Below, in pieces: positions 16,903 to 26,718 of a stretch of DNA of 64,000 bases. The notes under the pieces were generated by a model that worked only from the letters and a program-made list of their open reading frames with translations, was not told the origin of the DNA and made no database searches. This DNA comes from Klenkia sesuvii. GTDB lineage: Bacteria; Actinomycetota; Actinomycetes; Mycobacteriales; Geodermatophilaceae. The translations under genes were made by a program, and so were the position numbers. Within the stretch, counting starts at the first letter, position 1. Each line of letters opens with the position of its first letter. The stretch is from assembly GCF_037083825.1 (NCBI RefSeq), contig NZ_JBAPLU010000007.1, positions 124,001 through 188,000 of the forward strand. Direction: 5' to 3'.

Positions 16903-17856
16903 TCAGGAACCCGGGACGGAGCCGATGGTCGGCGGCTCGGGGGTGCTGCCGTCGCCGACGGTGCCCAGGGTGGCGTCGAAGATCGCGGCCCACGAGCCGT
17001 CGGCGTAGATCTGCTCCAGCCAGTCGTTCACGAACTGCTTGAAGTCCGGGTCGTTCGGGGGCAGGCCGATGCCGTAGGCCTCCTCGGTGAAGGGCTGCCC
17101 CACGACCTTGATGCCGGAGTTGGCCTGCGCGTCGGCGGCCAGCAGGGTGTAGTCCTGCACGTAGGCGTCACCGCGGCCCTGGGTGAGGGCCTGCACGCAC
17201 TGCGGGTCGGTGGCGAAGCTGACCACCTCGGCGGTGGGCTGCTCCTCGGGCACCGCGGTCACGGCCGGGGTGTTGGCGCCCACGATGACGGTCTTGCCGC
17301 CCAGGTCGTCGATGCCGGAGATGTCGTCGGTGTCCGAGGGCACCGCCACGGCGAGGCCGGAGACGAAGTACGGGCCGGCGAACGAGATCTGCTGCGCCCG
17401 CTCCTCGGTGATCGTGTAGGTGTTGAAGACGACGTCGACGGTGCCGTTCTGCAGCAGCGCCTCGCGGGTCTCCGACGCCGGCGGGACGACCTCGATGTTG
17501 GGCTCGCCGATGATGTAGATGGCCAGCATCTTCGCCAGGTCGATGTCGAAGCCCTGGATGTCGTCGGGGTTGCTGGGGTCCTGCTGGCTCAGCAGCGGGG
17601 CGTCGAGCGCGGCGCCGACCCGCAGCACGCCGCGCTCCTTGATGGCGGCCATCGTCGAGTCCGACAGCAGGGCCGCGGCGTCGGCCACGGGGGCGTCGTC
17701 GTACACCGACTGCAGCGAGTCCTCGCCGCCGCCACCACCCGAGGGCGGGACGGCCGAGGAGTCGGAGTCCGAGCTGCCGCAGGCGCCCAACCCGAGGGAG
17801 GCGACCAGCGCGAGGGAGGCGGCGAGCGTGCTGCGTCGCCGGAGGGTGCGGCTCAT
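16903..17856 (-). CDS. Glutamate-type ABC transporter substrate-binding lipoprotein (GluB-like)
   Basis: Lipoprotein of 317 aa with signal LAASLALVASLGLGACGSS (lipobox LGAC) and a Gly/Ser linker. An SBP_bac_3 domain follows from about residue 75 (RGVLRVGAALDAPLL), with DVVFNTYTITEERAQQISF near the hinge. Located between the ATPase and permease genes of the same operon. Glutamate or aspartate binding is inferred from family order and the neighbouring asparaginase. Confidence 0.93.
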   Translation of the reverse strand: MSRTLRRRSTLAASLALVASLGLGACGSSDSDSSAVPPSGGGGGEDSLQSVYDDAPVADAAALLSDSTMAAIKERGVLRVGAALDAPLLSQQDPSNPDDIQGFDIDLAKMLAIYIIGEPNIEVVPPASETREALLQNGTVDVVFNTYTITEERAQQISFAGPYFVSGLAVAVPSDTDDISGIDDLGGKTVIVGANTPAVTAVPEEQPTAEVVSFATDPQCVQALTQGRGDAYVQDYTLLAADAQANSGIKVVGQPFTEEAYGIGLPPNDPDFKQFVNDWLEQIYADGSWAAIFDATLGTVGDGSTPEPPTIGSVPGS

Positions 17857-17933
17857 TCCTTGCCTTTCGACGGACCCGCCGGAGCGGGGGAGGGCCGGGC
17901 CGCGGGCCGCGGGCCGGAGCTGGAGGGGCGCGC

Positions 17934-18686
17934 TCAGTGCGCGAGGACGGCGGACAGGAAGCTGCGGGTGCGGTCGCTGCCGCCGCCGGCGAAGAACTGC
18001 TCGGGCGGGGCCACCTCGACGACCGCCCCGGCGTCCATGAAGACGACGCGGTCGGCGGCCCGGCGGGCGAAGCCCATCTCGTGGGTGACCACCACCATCG
18101 TCATGCCCTCCTCGGCGAGCGAGGTCATGACGGCGAGCACCTCGGCGACCATCTCGGGGTCCAGGGCCGAGGTGGGCTCGTCGAAGAGCATCACCTTCGG
18201 CTGCATGGCCAGGGCCCGGGCGATGGCGGCGCGCTGCTGCTGGCCGCCGGAGAGCTGGGCGGGGAAGTGCCCGGCCTTGTCGGCGATCCCGACCCGCTCG
18301 AGCAGGGCCATGGCCTCGGTGCGGGCCTGCGCCTTGGCGACGCCGCGGACCATGACCGGGGCCAGGCAGACGTTGTCCAGCACCGTCTTGTGCGCGAACA
18401 GGTCGAAGGACTGGAAGACCATGCCGACGTCGGCGCGCAGCCGGGCCAGCGCCGCGCCCTCGGTGGGCACCGGGACGCCGTCGACGAGCACCTCGCCGCT
18501 GTCGACCGGCTCGAGCCGGTTGATCGTGCGGCAGAGCGTGGACTTGCCCGAGCCCGAGGGTCCGACGACCACGACGACCTCACCGGCAGCGACGTCCAGG
18601 TCGACGTCGCGCAGCACGTGCAGGGCACCGAAGTGCTTCTGCACGCCGCGCAGCCGGACCATCGGGGGCGCGGTGGGTGCGGGCAC
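17934..18686 (-). CDS. Polar amino-acid ABC transporter ATPase (GluA/GlnQ-like)
   Basis: ATPase of 250 aa with Walker A GPSGSGKST, Q-loop MVFQSFDLF, signature LSGGQQQR, Walker B VMLFDEPTSALD and switch His in VTHE. GTG 18686 is chosen because AGGAGG lies seven bases upstream; a GTG further out at 18734 lacks such a site. First gene of the transporter-asparaginase-cutC-ROK unit reading leftward, and divergent from the ROK repressor whose putative operator lies in the shared promoter region. Confidence 0.95.
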   Translation of the reverse strand: MPAPTAPPMVRLRGVQKHFGALHVLRDVDLDVAAGEVVVVVGPSGSGKSTLCRTINRLEPVDSGEVLVDGVPVPTEGAALARLRADVGMVFQSFDLFAHKTVLDNVCLAPVMVRGVAKAQARTEAMALLERVGIADKAGHFPAQLSGGQQQRAAIARALAMQPKVMLFDEPTSALDPEMVAEVLAVMTSLAEEGMTMVVVTHEMGFARRAADRVVFMDAGAVVEVAPPEQFFAGGGSDRTRSFLSAVLAH

Positions 18687-18756
18687 GGGTACTCCTCCTG
18701 GTGCGCTCGGTGTGACGGCGCGAACAGTAAGCACCCCAGGGTTGTCTACAGAAGAG

Positions 18757-18786
18757 GGTTTGATTAATCCAAAAAGGTTTTAACCC
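18757..18786. promoter_or_regulatory. AT-rich palindromic operator, probable ROK repressor site
   Basis: A 30-bp block unusually rich in A/T for this DNA. It contains the perfect 8-bp palindrome GATTAATC inside TTTGATTAATCCAAA, followed by the near-palindrome GGTTTTAACC. It sits between the divergent ABC ATPase and ROK genes, 27 bp before the ROK start. The placement suggests autoregulation and control of the leftward transporter operon. Confidence 0.55.
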
Positions 18787-18812
18787 GGCCGTGACCGTGC
18801 TCTACTGCCCCG

Positions 18813-19991
18813 GTGTCCGCCACCACCCCCACCCGGCCCGGTTCCCCGGCCGCGCTGGTCGCGCTCGTCCGGTCGGGTCGGGCCTCCTCGCGTGCCGAGC
18901 TCGCCCGGTTGACCGGCGCCTCGCCGACCACCATCGCCGGCCGGGTCGAGGAGCTGCTCGGCTCCGGCGTCCTGACCGAGGTCGAGGGGCCCGTCGTGGG
19001 CACCGGCCGCCCACCGCGCCGGCTGACGGTACGGGCCGGGCTCGGGGTGGTCGGGGCCGTGGGACTGGGGGAGCAGCACGCCGACTGCGCCGTCCTGGAC
19101 GCGACCGGCGCAGTCCTGGCCGAGCGCCCGGTGCCCGTGCGGGTCGCCGACGGACCCGACGCCGTCCTGGGGACCGTCGCCGCGGTGCTGGCCGAGCTGC
19201 GGGCCGACCAGGCCGGGGCCGGGCCGCTGCTCGGGCTCGGGCTGGGAGTGCCGGGCCCGGTGGCGTTCCCCGGCGGTGTGGTCACCTCGCCGGCCCGCAT
19301 GCCCGGCTGGAACGGGGCCGACGTCGCCGCCCTGGCCCGGCCGCACCTGCCCGCCGGGGCGGTCGTCGTCGTCGACAACGACGCGAACCTCATGGCGCTG
19401 GGCGAGCACGCCACCGACCCCACGGCCCGCCACCTGGTGATGGTCAAGGCAGGCTCGGGCATCGGTTGCGGCATCGTGGTCGACGGCGCGCTGCAGCGCG
19501 GTGCCCGCGGCTTCGCCGGCGACATCAGCCACGTCACCGTGCCCGACGCCGAGCCGGTGCCCTGCTCGTGCGGGCGGGTCGGCTGCCTCGACGCGGTGGC
19601 CAGCGGGTCGGCGCTGGTGGCCCGCCTGCGGGAGGGGGGCGTGGCGGTGGCCGGGGTCGACGCCATGCTCGACCTTGCCCGCGACGCCCACCCCCGCACC
19701 ACGGGCCTGCTGCGGGAGGCGGGCAGCCGCACCGGGACCGTGCTGGCCACCATCGTCAACCTGGTCAACCCCGACCGGCTGGTGCTCGGCGGCTGGCTCA
19801 GCCAGGCCGAGGCCTTCGTCGCCGGCGTGCGCTCGGCGGTCTACGCGCAGAGCCCGCCGCTGGTCACCGACGGCCTCGAGGTGCTGGTCAGCCGTGCCGG
19901 CCCGCGGGCCGGGCTCCTGGGCGCGGGCCACTCGGCGCTCGACGCCGTGCTGGCCGACCTGCCGCGGCTGACCGCCGTCTGCGGCGCATGA
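18813..19991 (+). CDS. ROK-family transcriptional regulator
   Basis: Repressor of 392 aa. An N-terminal helix-turn-helix (about residues 18-60, SRAELARLTGASPTTIAGRV) is fused to a ROK sugar-binding domain. That domain has a degenerate ATP loop (AVGLGEQHADCAV) and a zinc motif (DISHV...CSCGRVGCLD). Such proteins (NagC, Mlc, Rok7B7) lose DNA binding when they bind a sugar or its phosphate. GTG start at 18813. Likely controls the divergent amino-acid ABC/asparaginase/ROK-kinase operon; effector unknown. Confidence 0.9.
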   Translation: MSATTPTRPGSPAALVALVRSGRASSRAELARLTGASPTTIAGRVEELLGSGVLTEVEGPVVGTGRPPRRLTVRAGLGVVGAVGLGEQHADCAVLDATGAVLAERPVPVRVADGPDAVLGTVAAVLAELRADQAGAGPLLGLGLGVPGPVAFPGGVVTSPARMPGWNGADVAALARPHLPAGAVVVVDNDANLMALGEHATDPTARHLVMVKAGSGIGCGIVVDGALQRGARGFAGDISHVTVPDAEPVPCSCGRVGCLDAVASGSALVARLREGGVAVAGVDAMLDLARDAHPRTTGLLREAGSRTGTVLATIVNLVNPDRLVLGGWLSQAEAFVAGVRSAVYAQSPPLVTDGLEVLVSRAGPRAGLLGAGHSALDAVLADLPRLTAVCGA

Positions 19992-20257
19992 CCGGTGGGG
20001 TCGCGGGGCAGACAGCCGCGGTGACCACCACACACGGCCGCGGCCGGACGACGACCCCCGTGGTCGTGCCCGGGCCGGACGGAGACCTGGCCGGCGAGCA
20101 GCTCACGGGACCCGTGCACGCCGTCCCGGCCGGGGCGGCCGACCTCGAGCTGACCACCTCGCTGTGCAACCACAGCGTGCGCGCCGAGGCCGGCGCGCCG
20201 TTCGACGCGGGCGACCCCGACGTCTGCCCCGACTGCGCGGGGCGTGCCCGCAGCTAG
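19988..20257 (+). CDS. Small protein with zinc-ribbon-like Cys motif (89 aa)
   Basis: Function not recognised. The N-terminal 45 residues are Thr/Pro/Gly-rich and look disordered. The C-terminal part has SLCNHSVRAEAG...DVCPDCAGR, i.e. one CxH pair and one CxxC pair that could bind a zinc ion. Its ATG overlaps the ROK regulator stop (ATGA), giving translational coupling, and a hairpin terminator follows at 20265. A later GTG start (near 20021) is possible. Confidence 0.65.
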   Translation: MTGGVAGQTAAVTTTHGRGRTTTPVVVPGPDGDLAGEQLTGPVHAVPAGAADLELTTSLCNHSVRAEAGAPFDAGDPDVCPDCAGRARS

Positions 20258-20264
20258 TCGTCCA

Positions 20265-20285
20265 CCTGGCCCGCGTCGGGCCAGG
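20265..20285. terminator. Hairpin terminator between convergent genes
   Basis: CCTGGCCCG pairs perfectly with CGGGCCAGG across a CGT triloop. It lies just after the small Cys protein's stop and before the end of the facing gene. No T-tract, as is common in this GC range. Confidence 0.6.
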
Positions 20286-20311
20286 CTCCCCGCGGTAGGT
20301 GCCGAAGGGTG

Positions 20312-20524
20312 TCAGCTGCGGGGGAGTCCGGCCGAGCAGTCGGTGACGATGGCGGCGAACGTGCGGGTGTCCACCTCGTCGTCCACGGTCACCCGCACGA
20401 TGTCGGTCACCTGCTGCACCGAGGTGGCGCGGGCGGCGGCGACGCGGGCGGCGGCGACGAGGTGCAGCTGGCGGATACGTGCGGCCGGGTCGAGCTCGGC
20501 CGTGGCGGATCGGTTGTGGGCCAT
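20312..20524 (-). CDS. Hypothetical protein (70 aa)
   Basis: Unrecognised small soluble protein. The N-terminal two thirds look helical and Ala-rich (LDPAARIRQLHLVAAARVAAARA). The C-terminal part (VDDEVDTRTFAAIVTDCSAGL) could form a strand-helix unit. Reality is supported by a TACCGT box 6 nt before the ATG, the same leaderless promoter pattern as other genes here, and by the terminator that separates it from the facing gene. Confidence 0.6.
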   Translation of the reverse strand: MAHNRSATAELDPAARIRQLHLVAAARVAAARATSVQQVTDIVRVTVDDEVDTRTFAAIVTDCSAGLPRS

Positions 20525-20530
20525 GCAGCC

Positions 20531-20536
20531 ACGGTA
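20531..20536 (-). promoter_or_regulatory. -10 box TACCGT, leaderless
   Basis: TANNNT hexamer ending 6 nt before ATG 20524, implying transcription starts at the start codon. Confidence 0.45.
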
Positions 20537-20682
20537 GGCCGGGTGGCGCACGCCACGGCAGGGCCGCGGCAGGCCGATCCGCCGTCACATGTGACGAAAC
20601 CGCACGGTCCGGGTCGGCGAACCACGCCGTGCCCCTCCGCGCCTGCTCGGCGCCGGGCGCGGGGCGTGCGACCCTGCCCGAC

Positions 20683-21360
20683 GTGGGTGGGTGGGTGCTG
20701 GCAGCGGTCGTCGCACTGGCCGGCCTCGGCGTCGGCCGGGGTCTGAACGTGCTGGCCCAGCGCGTGGTCGCCCGCCGTCCCGACGCCGCCGACCTGCTGC
20801 CGGGCGCGCTGCTCACCCGGCCGGCCGCCGTCGCACCGCCGTGGGTGGAGCTGACCACGGCGGTTCTCCTCGCACTGCTCGCCGTCCGGTTCGGCGCCGT
20901 GCCGCTGCTGCCTGCCTGGCTGTGGCTCGCCGCGTGCGCCGTCGTGCTGGTGGTGATCGACCTGCAGCACCACCTGCTGCCCAACCGCGTGCTGCTGCCG
21001 GCCACCGTGGGCGGGCTGGTCCTGCTCGGCGCCGAGGCCCTCGGCACGGGGGAGTGGGGCGGGTTCGCGCGCGGCCTGCTGGCCGCCGGCGTGGTGTTCA
21101 CCGCATTGCTGGCCCTGGCCTGGGTCAACCCGGCCGGTCTCGGCCTGGGCGACGTCAAGCTCGGGCTCCTGCTGGGCCTCTACCTCGGCCGGCTCGGCTG
21201 GGAGCCCGTGCTCGTCGGGGTGCTCCTGGGCTTCGTGCTGCAGGCCGTGCTCGCCCTGGCGCTGCTGGCGCTGCGCCGCGCCGGGCGCAGCACCCAGCTC
21301 GCCTTCGGCCCGGCGCTGCTCGCCGGCACCCTGCTGACCGGGGTCCTCGTCGCCGGCTGA
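20683..21360 (+). CDS. tadV: Prepilin peptidase (A24 family, TadV/CpaA-like)
   Basis: Membrane aspartyl protease of 225 aa that cleaves the Flp pilin and pseudopilin leaders. The two catalytic aspartates are in VVIDLQHHLLPN and in the signature GLGDVKLGLLLG. Six or so hydrophobic segments; it lacks the N-terminal methylase domain of PilD, as usual for TadV. GTG 20683 chosen because it begins the first hydrophobic stretch. Opens the Tad locus. Confidence 0.92.
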   Translation: MGGWVLAAVVALAGLGVGRGLNVLAQRVVARRPDAADLLPGALLTRPAAVAPPWVELTTAVLLALLAVRFGAVPLLPAWLWLAACAVVLVVIDLQHHLLPNRVLLPATVGGLVLLGAEALGTGEWGGFARGLLAAGVVFTALLALAWVNPAGLGLGDVKLGLLLGLYLGRLGWEPVLVGVLLGFVLQAVLALALLALRRAGRSTQLAFGPALLAGTLLTGVLVAG

Positions 21361-21377
21361 CTCGCCGCGAACGGAAC

Positions 21378-21503
21378 GACCAGGGCCGAAACGGCAGGTC
21401 AGACGCACGTCACCCCCGAGGGGGAGATGTGCCGGTTCGGCTCCGGTAGCGGCTGCGGCCCTCCGATCACGGTCACGCAGCCGCACCAGGACCACCCTGG
21501 TCC
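21378..21503 (+). other. Highly structured 5' leader of the flp transcript
   Basis: Four consecutive hairpins fill the gap before the pilin gene. A: GACC (21378-21381) with GGTC (21397-21400), enclosing GCCG-AAA-CGGC. B: GCACGTC (21405-21411) with GATGTGC (21426-21432), enclosing CCCCC/GGGGG. C: GCGGCTGCG (21449-21457) with 21476-21484, exact. D: GGACCA-CCC-TGGTCC (21489-21503). The order and regularity suggest an mRNA-stabilising leader or a riboswitch. A terminator of the upstream gene (hairpin B) is the simpler alternative. Confidence 0.5.
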
Positions 21504-21535
21504 GCCCCGGTGACGGCTTCCCGGAGGAGCACCAC

Positions 21536-21757
21536 ATGACCCACCTGTTCCAGACCCTCTTCGCCCTGTCGGTCACCGCGGGCGACCGGGTTGCCGCGCA
21601 CGCCACGGAGCTCAAGGCGCGCGAGACCGGTGCTAGCGCCGTCGAGTACGCCCTGCTCGTGGGCGCCATCGCGATCGCGGTCGTCGGCGCCGTCGCCCTC
21701 TTCGGCCCGAAGCTCAACGAGCTGTTCACCAGCGTGAACCTCAACGGCAAGAGCTGA
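21536..21757 (+). CDS. flp: Flp/Fap pilin
   Basis: Major pilin precursor of 73 aa. A hydrophilic leader ends in RETG, with cleavage predicted between Gly32 and Ala33. The mature protein begins ASAVEYALLVGAIAIAVVGAVALF, with the required Glu at mature position 5 followed by Tyr (the EY pair of Flp pilins). Strong GGAGGAG precedes the ATG. The structured leader before it and a hairpin after it suggest separate, high expression. Confidence 0.95.
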   Translation: MTHLFQTLFALSVTAGDRVAAHATELKARETGASAVEYALLVGAIAIAVVGAVALFGPKLNELFTSVNLNGKS

Positions 21758-21775
21758 ACGCAGACCTCTCCGGGT

Positions 21776-21813
21776 CCGGCCGGTGGGTGGTGCACGCACT
21801 GCCTGCCGGCCGG
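21776..21813 (+). terminator. Candidate partial terminator after flp
   Basis: CCGGCCGG at 21776-21783 and 21806-21813 can pair across 22 nt. Placed just downstream of the pilin stop, it could reduce read-through into tadE and keep pilin mRNA in excess. Stem is short, so confidence is low. Confidence 0.3.
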
Positions 21814-21878
21814 CCCGGCGGCTCGCGACCGCGCAGCCAGCCCTGGACGACAGCCCACGAAGCAGGAGGAGGAGACCC

Positions 21879-22298
21879 GTGCCCCGTCGCACCCGCTGCA
21901 CCCGCCGCCCAGGTCGGCGCGGTGAGCGCGGCGCCGCCGCCGTCGAGTTCGCCCTCGTCGTGCCGCTCCTGCTCATCTTCCTGTTCAGCATCATCTCGGT
22001 GAGCCGCGCCTTCCAGGTGCAGTCCGCCCTGTCCGGGGCGGCCCGCGAAGCGGCCCGCGAGTTCGCGATCGGCAACGACGCGTCGACGGCGCGCCAACGC
22101 GCCCTCGACACCGCGTCTGCCTCGGCGGTCCCCCTCGCGAGCTCGAGCATCTCCATCTCGCCGACCTCGTGCCGGGGCGCGGCCTCGGGCAGCAACATCA
22201 CGGTGACCATCCGGTACACCTTCCAGCCCTTCGGGTCCTTCGCCGGTGGCGTGGCCTTCCCGATCACCGGTCAGGCGGTGTTCCGGTGCGGCGCCTGA
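21879..22298 (+). CDS. tadE: TadE-like pseudopilin
   Basis: Minor pilin-like protein of 139 aa. A basic N-terminus (RRPGRRGERG) is followed by AAAVEFALVVPLLLIFLF, i.e. a TadE signature with Glu five residues after the presumed Gly-Ala cleavage. A globular Ser-rich domain with two Cys follows. GTG start has GGAGGAGGAG nine bases upstream. Overlaps the TadG-like gene by 13 nt. Confidence 0.9.
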   Translation: MPRRTRCTRRPGRRGERGAAAVEFALVVPLLLIFLFSIISVSRAFQVQSALSGAAREAAREFAIGNDASTARQRALDTASASAVPLASSSISISPTSCRGAASGSNITVTIRYTFQPFGSFAGGVAFPITGQAVFRCGA

Positions 22299-23257
22299 CC
22301 GCGCGCCGCCTGTGGGTGCGCGGGCCCGCCGGCGAGCGCGGGGCCGTGGCCGTGGCCGTCGCCCTGCTCATCCCCCTGCTCTCCGCGGCCGCCGCCCTGG
22401 CCGTGGACACCACGGCGTCGTGGATGGCGCGCAACCAGGTCATCACCGGTGCCGACGCCGCTGCCCTCGCCGAGGCGATCGACTGCGCCGAGGGCGACTG
22501 CGGGTCGATGACCGAGATCCAGACGAAGATCTCCTACTACTTCATCGAGAACAACGCCGGGTCCAAGCTGGCGACGCTGCAGCCGGGCACCGGGTGGATC
22601 CAGTACGACACCGGCCAGCGCGCCACGCGCTCCCAGGGCACGTGGACGATCAGGCACCTCTTCGCCGCCGTCCTCGGGAGCCCGACGTCGACGTTGACCG
22701 TGGAGTCGATGGCGCGCTGGTCCGGTGCACCCTCGGCCACCGCGGACCTCCCGCTGGCCGTGTCGTGGTGCGCGTTCCGCAGCACGCTCACCCAAGGGGT
22801 GGGTCTTCCGTCGTCGTCGACCACCCTCAAGCTCGCCACCGACACCGCGGGGGCCTCCTGCACCGGGCCCGCGGGCGGACCGGTGCGCGGGACGACCGCG
22901 CTCACGGCGTCCAGCGGCGGGTGCACCACCGCGTCGGTCACCGGTCAGGTGCTGACCGTGCCGACCACCGCACCCGCGGCCTGCTCTGCGTCCTACCTCG
23001 CCGGCCTGGTCGGCCAGGACGTCTGGGTCCCGGTGTACGACCAGAGCTCGTCGACCGCGGTGCGCGTGTACGGCTACGCCGCCCTGCACGTGACCTCCGT
23101 CCGGGCCGGGTCGCCGGCGACGGTCACCGGCTACTGGGACTGGTCCGCGCACCAGATCAGCACCCCGGACGCCGTGCCCACCGCCCCGGACCTGGGGGCC
23201 CGCGCCGTCTTCCTGTGGGACCCCGACACCTGGCAGGGGCGTCGCTGCCCGTGCTGA
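22286..23257 (+). CDS. TadG/TadE-family Tad pilus assembly protein
   Basis: Product of 323 aa with an N-terminal Tad-type anchor (GERGAVAVAVALLIPLLSAAAALAVD) and the following ADAAALAEAIDC segment common in TadG-like proteins. A long secreted Ser/Thr-rich domain with several Cys pairs follows. A von Willebrand domain, found in full-length TadG, is not evident. GTG 22286 starts inside tadE. Probably a minor pilus or surface component processed by TadV. Confidence 0.82.
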   Translation: MRRLTARRLWVRGPAGERGAVAVAVALLIPLLSAAAALAVDTTASWMARNQVITGADAAALAEAIDCAEGDCGSMTEIQTKISYYFIENNAGSKLATLQPGTGWIQYDTGQRATRSQGTWTIRHLFAAVLGSPTSTLTVESMARWSGAPSATADLPLAVSWCAFRSTLTQGVGLPSSSTTLKLATDTAGASCTGPAGGPVRGTTALTASSGGCTTASVTGQVLTVPTTAPAACSASYLAGLVGQDVWVPVYDQSSSTAVRVYGYAALHVTSVRAGSPATVTGYWDWSAHQISTPDAVPTAPDLGARAVFLWDPDTWQGRRCPC

Positions 23258-23303
23258 CCCCACCCGCCGTCCCCATCCCCACCCGTCGAAGGAGCACCGC
23301 CCC

Positions 23304-24044
23304 ATGAACCGCCGTCTCGTGGCCGCCGTCGTGGCCGTCCTGGTCGCCGCCGGCGGCGTGTGGGTGGTGCTCGGGTACGCCCGTGGCGCCGACGCGCGCG
23401 CCCAGGCCGCCGAAACGCTGACCCCGGTGCTCGTGGTCACCGCGCAGGTGCCGGCCGGCACCCCCGCGGAGGATCTGTCCGCCTCGGTGACCACCGCGCA
23501 GGTGCCGGCCCGCCTCGTCGCCGACGGGGCGGTCACCGACCTGTCCGCGGTGAGCGGGCTGAGCACGACCGCCGAGCTGCTGCCCGGCGAGCTGCTGCAG
23601 ACCGGCCGCTTCGGCGACCCGGACGCGACCCGCGCCGACGGCTCCCGTCCGGCGCCCGAGGGCACCGAGGAGATCAGCCTCACCCTCGAGCGGCAGCGCG
23701 CCGCCGGCGGCACGCTCGTGCCCGGCGACCTGGCCGGGGTGTTCGGCACCGCGTCGACAATCAACGACGGCCCCGACGTCGCCGTCGAGCTCGACGGCGT
23801 CCTCGTCACCCGCGTCTTCGCCCCCGCCGACCCGGACGGCGTCTGGACCGTGACGCTGGCGCTGAGCCCCACCGCGGCCGCGGCGGTCTCCGCCGCCCAG
23901 GCCGACGGCACCGTCTACCTGTCGCTGCAGGCGCCCGGCACCGCGACCGCGGAGCGCTTCTCCGGTGACGGCACCGCCCTCTCCGGCGGGTCGTCCGCCC
24001 CGTCCCCGTCCGACACCTCCGCCACCTCGGGAGCCACCTCGTGA
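23304..24044 (+). CDS. cpaB: CpaB/RcpC-like pilus assembly protein (SAF domain)
   Basis: Product of 246 aa with one N-terminal membrane anchor (LVAAVVAVLVAAGGVWVVLGYA). A CpaB/RcpC SAF-like region follows (TPVLVVTAQVPAGTPAEDL, then LLPGELLQTGRFGD), with a conserved second half and a Ser/Thr tail. In Gram-negatives RcpC sits by the outer-membrane secretin; here it presumably supports the pilus on the outside of the single membrane. Overlaps tadZ by GTGA. Confidence 0.85.
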   Translation: MNRRLVAAVVAVLVAAGGVWVVLGYARGADARAQAAETLTPVLVVTAQVPAGTPAEDLSASVTTAQVPARLVADGAVTDLSAVSGLSTTAELLPGELLQTGRFGDPDATRADGSRPAPEGTEEISLTLERQRAAGGTLVPGDLAGVFGTASTINDGPDVAVELDGVLVTRVFAPADPDGVWTVTLALSPTAAAAVSAAQADGTVYLSLQAPGTATAERFSGDGTALSGGSSAPSPSDTSATSGATS

Positions 24045-25224
24045 GCACCGTCCTGACCGTCGGCGTCGGCGCCGACCTCGTCGCCCGCTTCGCCCACGCC
24101 TGCGACGGCGACGTCGTCTCACTCGGCGTCGAGGCGCTCGACGCCGACGGCGGCCTGTTCGCCCGCGTGGCCGAGGCCGGCTCCCCCGGCGTCACGGTGC
24201 TGGGGCCCGACGTGCCCGAGGAGCGGGCTCTCGCGCTGGCCACCCGCGCCGACGTGCTGGCCGCCCCCACCTGCATCGTGATGGCCACCAGCTCGACCGA
24301 CCCGGACCTGTGGATGCGTGCCATGCACGCCGGGGTCCGTGACCTGCTGACCGCCGACGCCCACCAGGACCACGTCGACGGGGTGGTGGCCCGCGGAGCG
24401 GAGTGGGCCGAGGCCAGGCGCGAGGCGCTGCGGGAGACCAGCGGCGACCGGGGGCACCGGCTGGTGGTGGTCGGGTCGGCCAAGGGCGGTGTCGGCAAGA
24501 CCACCGTGTCCACCAACCTGGCCGTCGGGCTGGCCCGCTCCGGGCAGGGTTCCACCGTCCTGGTGGACCTCGACGTGCAGTTCGGCGACGTGGCCAGCGC
24601 CCTTGCCCTGGCGCCCGAGTACACGCTGCCCGACACGGTGCACGGGGCAGCCTCGACGGACCCGCTCGTGCTCAAGAGCTTCCTGACCCGGCACGACAGC
24701 GGCCTGTACGTGGTCGCCGGCAGCGACTCGCCGGCGGCCGGTGACGCGGTCACCGCCGCCCAGGTGGCCCGGCTGCTGGACACCCTGGCCCAGGAGTTCC
24801 GCTTCGTCGTCGTCGACACCGCACCCGGTCTGTCCGACCACACGCTGACCGCTCTCGAACGGGCGACCGACCTGGTGCTCATGAGCAGCATGGACGTCCC
24901 CGGGGTCCGCGGGATGCGCAAGGAGCTGGACGTGCTGACCGAGCTCGACCTCGTCCCGCGCGGCCGGCACCTGCTGCTCAACGGGTCCGACAGCGCCGGG
25001 GGTCTGGCCCTCGCCGACATCGAGGACACCCTCGGCGCCCCGCTGGACCTGGTCCTGCCCCGCAGCACCGCCGTCCCGCTGTCGACCAACACCGGGGTGC
25101 CGTTGCTGGCCGGGGGCTCGCGGGACCAGGTGGCCCGCGGGCTGCAGGCCCTGGTCGACCGGTTCCTGCCCGAGCCGGCCCCCGCGCGCAAGGGTGTCCT
25201 GGGTCGCCTGCGGGTGGGTGCCCG

Positions 25225-25228
<4 letters not shown>
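24041..25228 (+). CDS. tadZ: TadZ/CpaE-like pilus-localising ATPase
   Basis: Protein of 395 aa. A degenerate receiver-like N-terminal domain (residues 1-125) precedes a MinD/ParA ATPase with deviant Walker A KGGVGKTT (148-155), a switch-like DLDVQFGDV and VVDTAPGLSDHTL. CpaE/TadZ proteins mark the pilus assembly site at a pole. GTGA overlaps on both sides place it in a tight operon with cpaB and tadA. Confidence 0.9.

Positions 25229-26717
<1,489 letters not shown>

Positions 26718-26718
<1 letters not shown>

Noticed and set aside
21378..21503. Known c-di-GMP (GEMM) riboswitch before flp
   Set aside because: Some short strings (GACGCA, GGTAGCGG) recall GEMM-I, but the required GNRA-loop stem and the receptor arrangement do not form; kept only as a structured leader.
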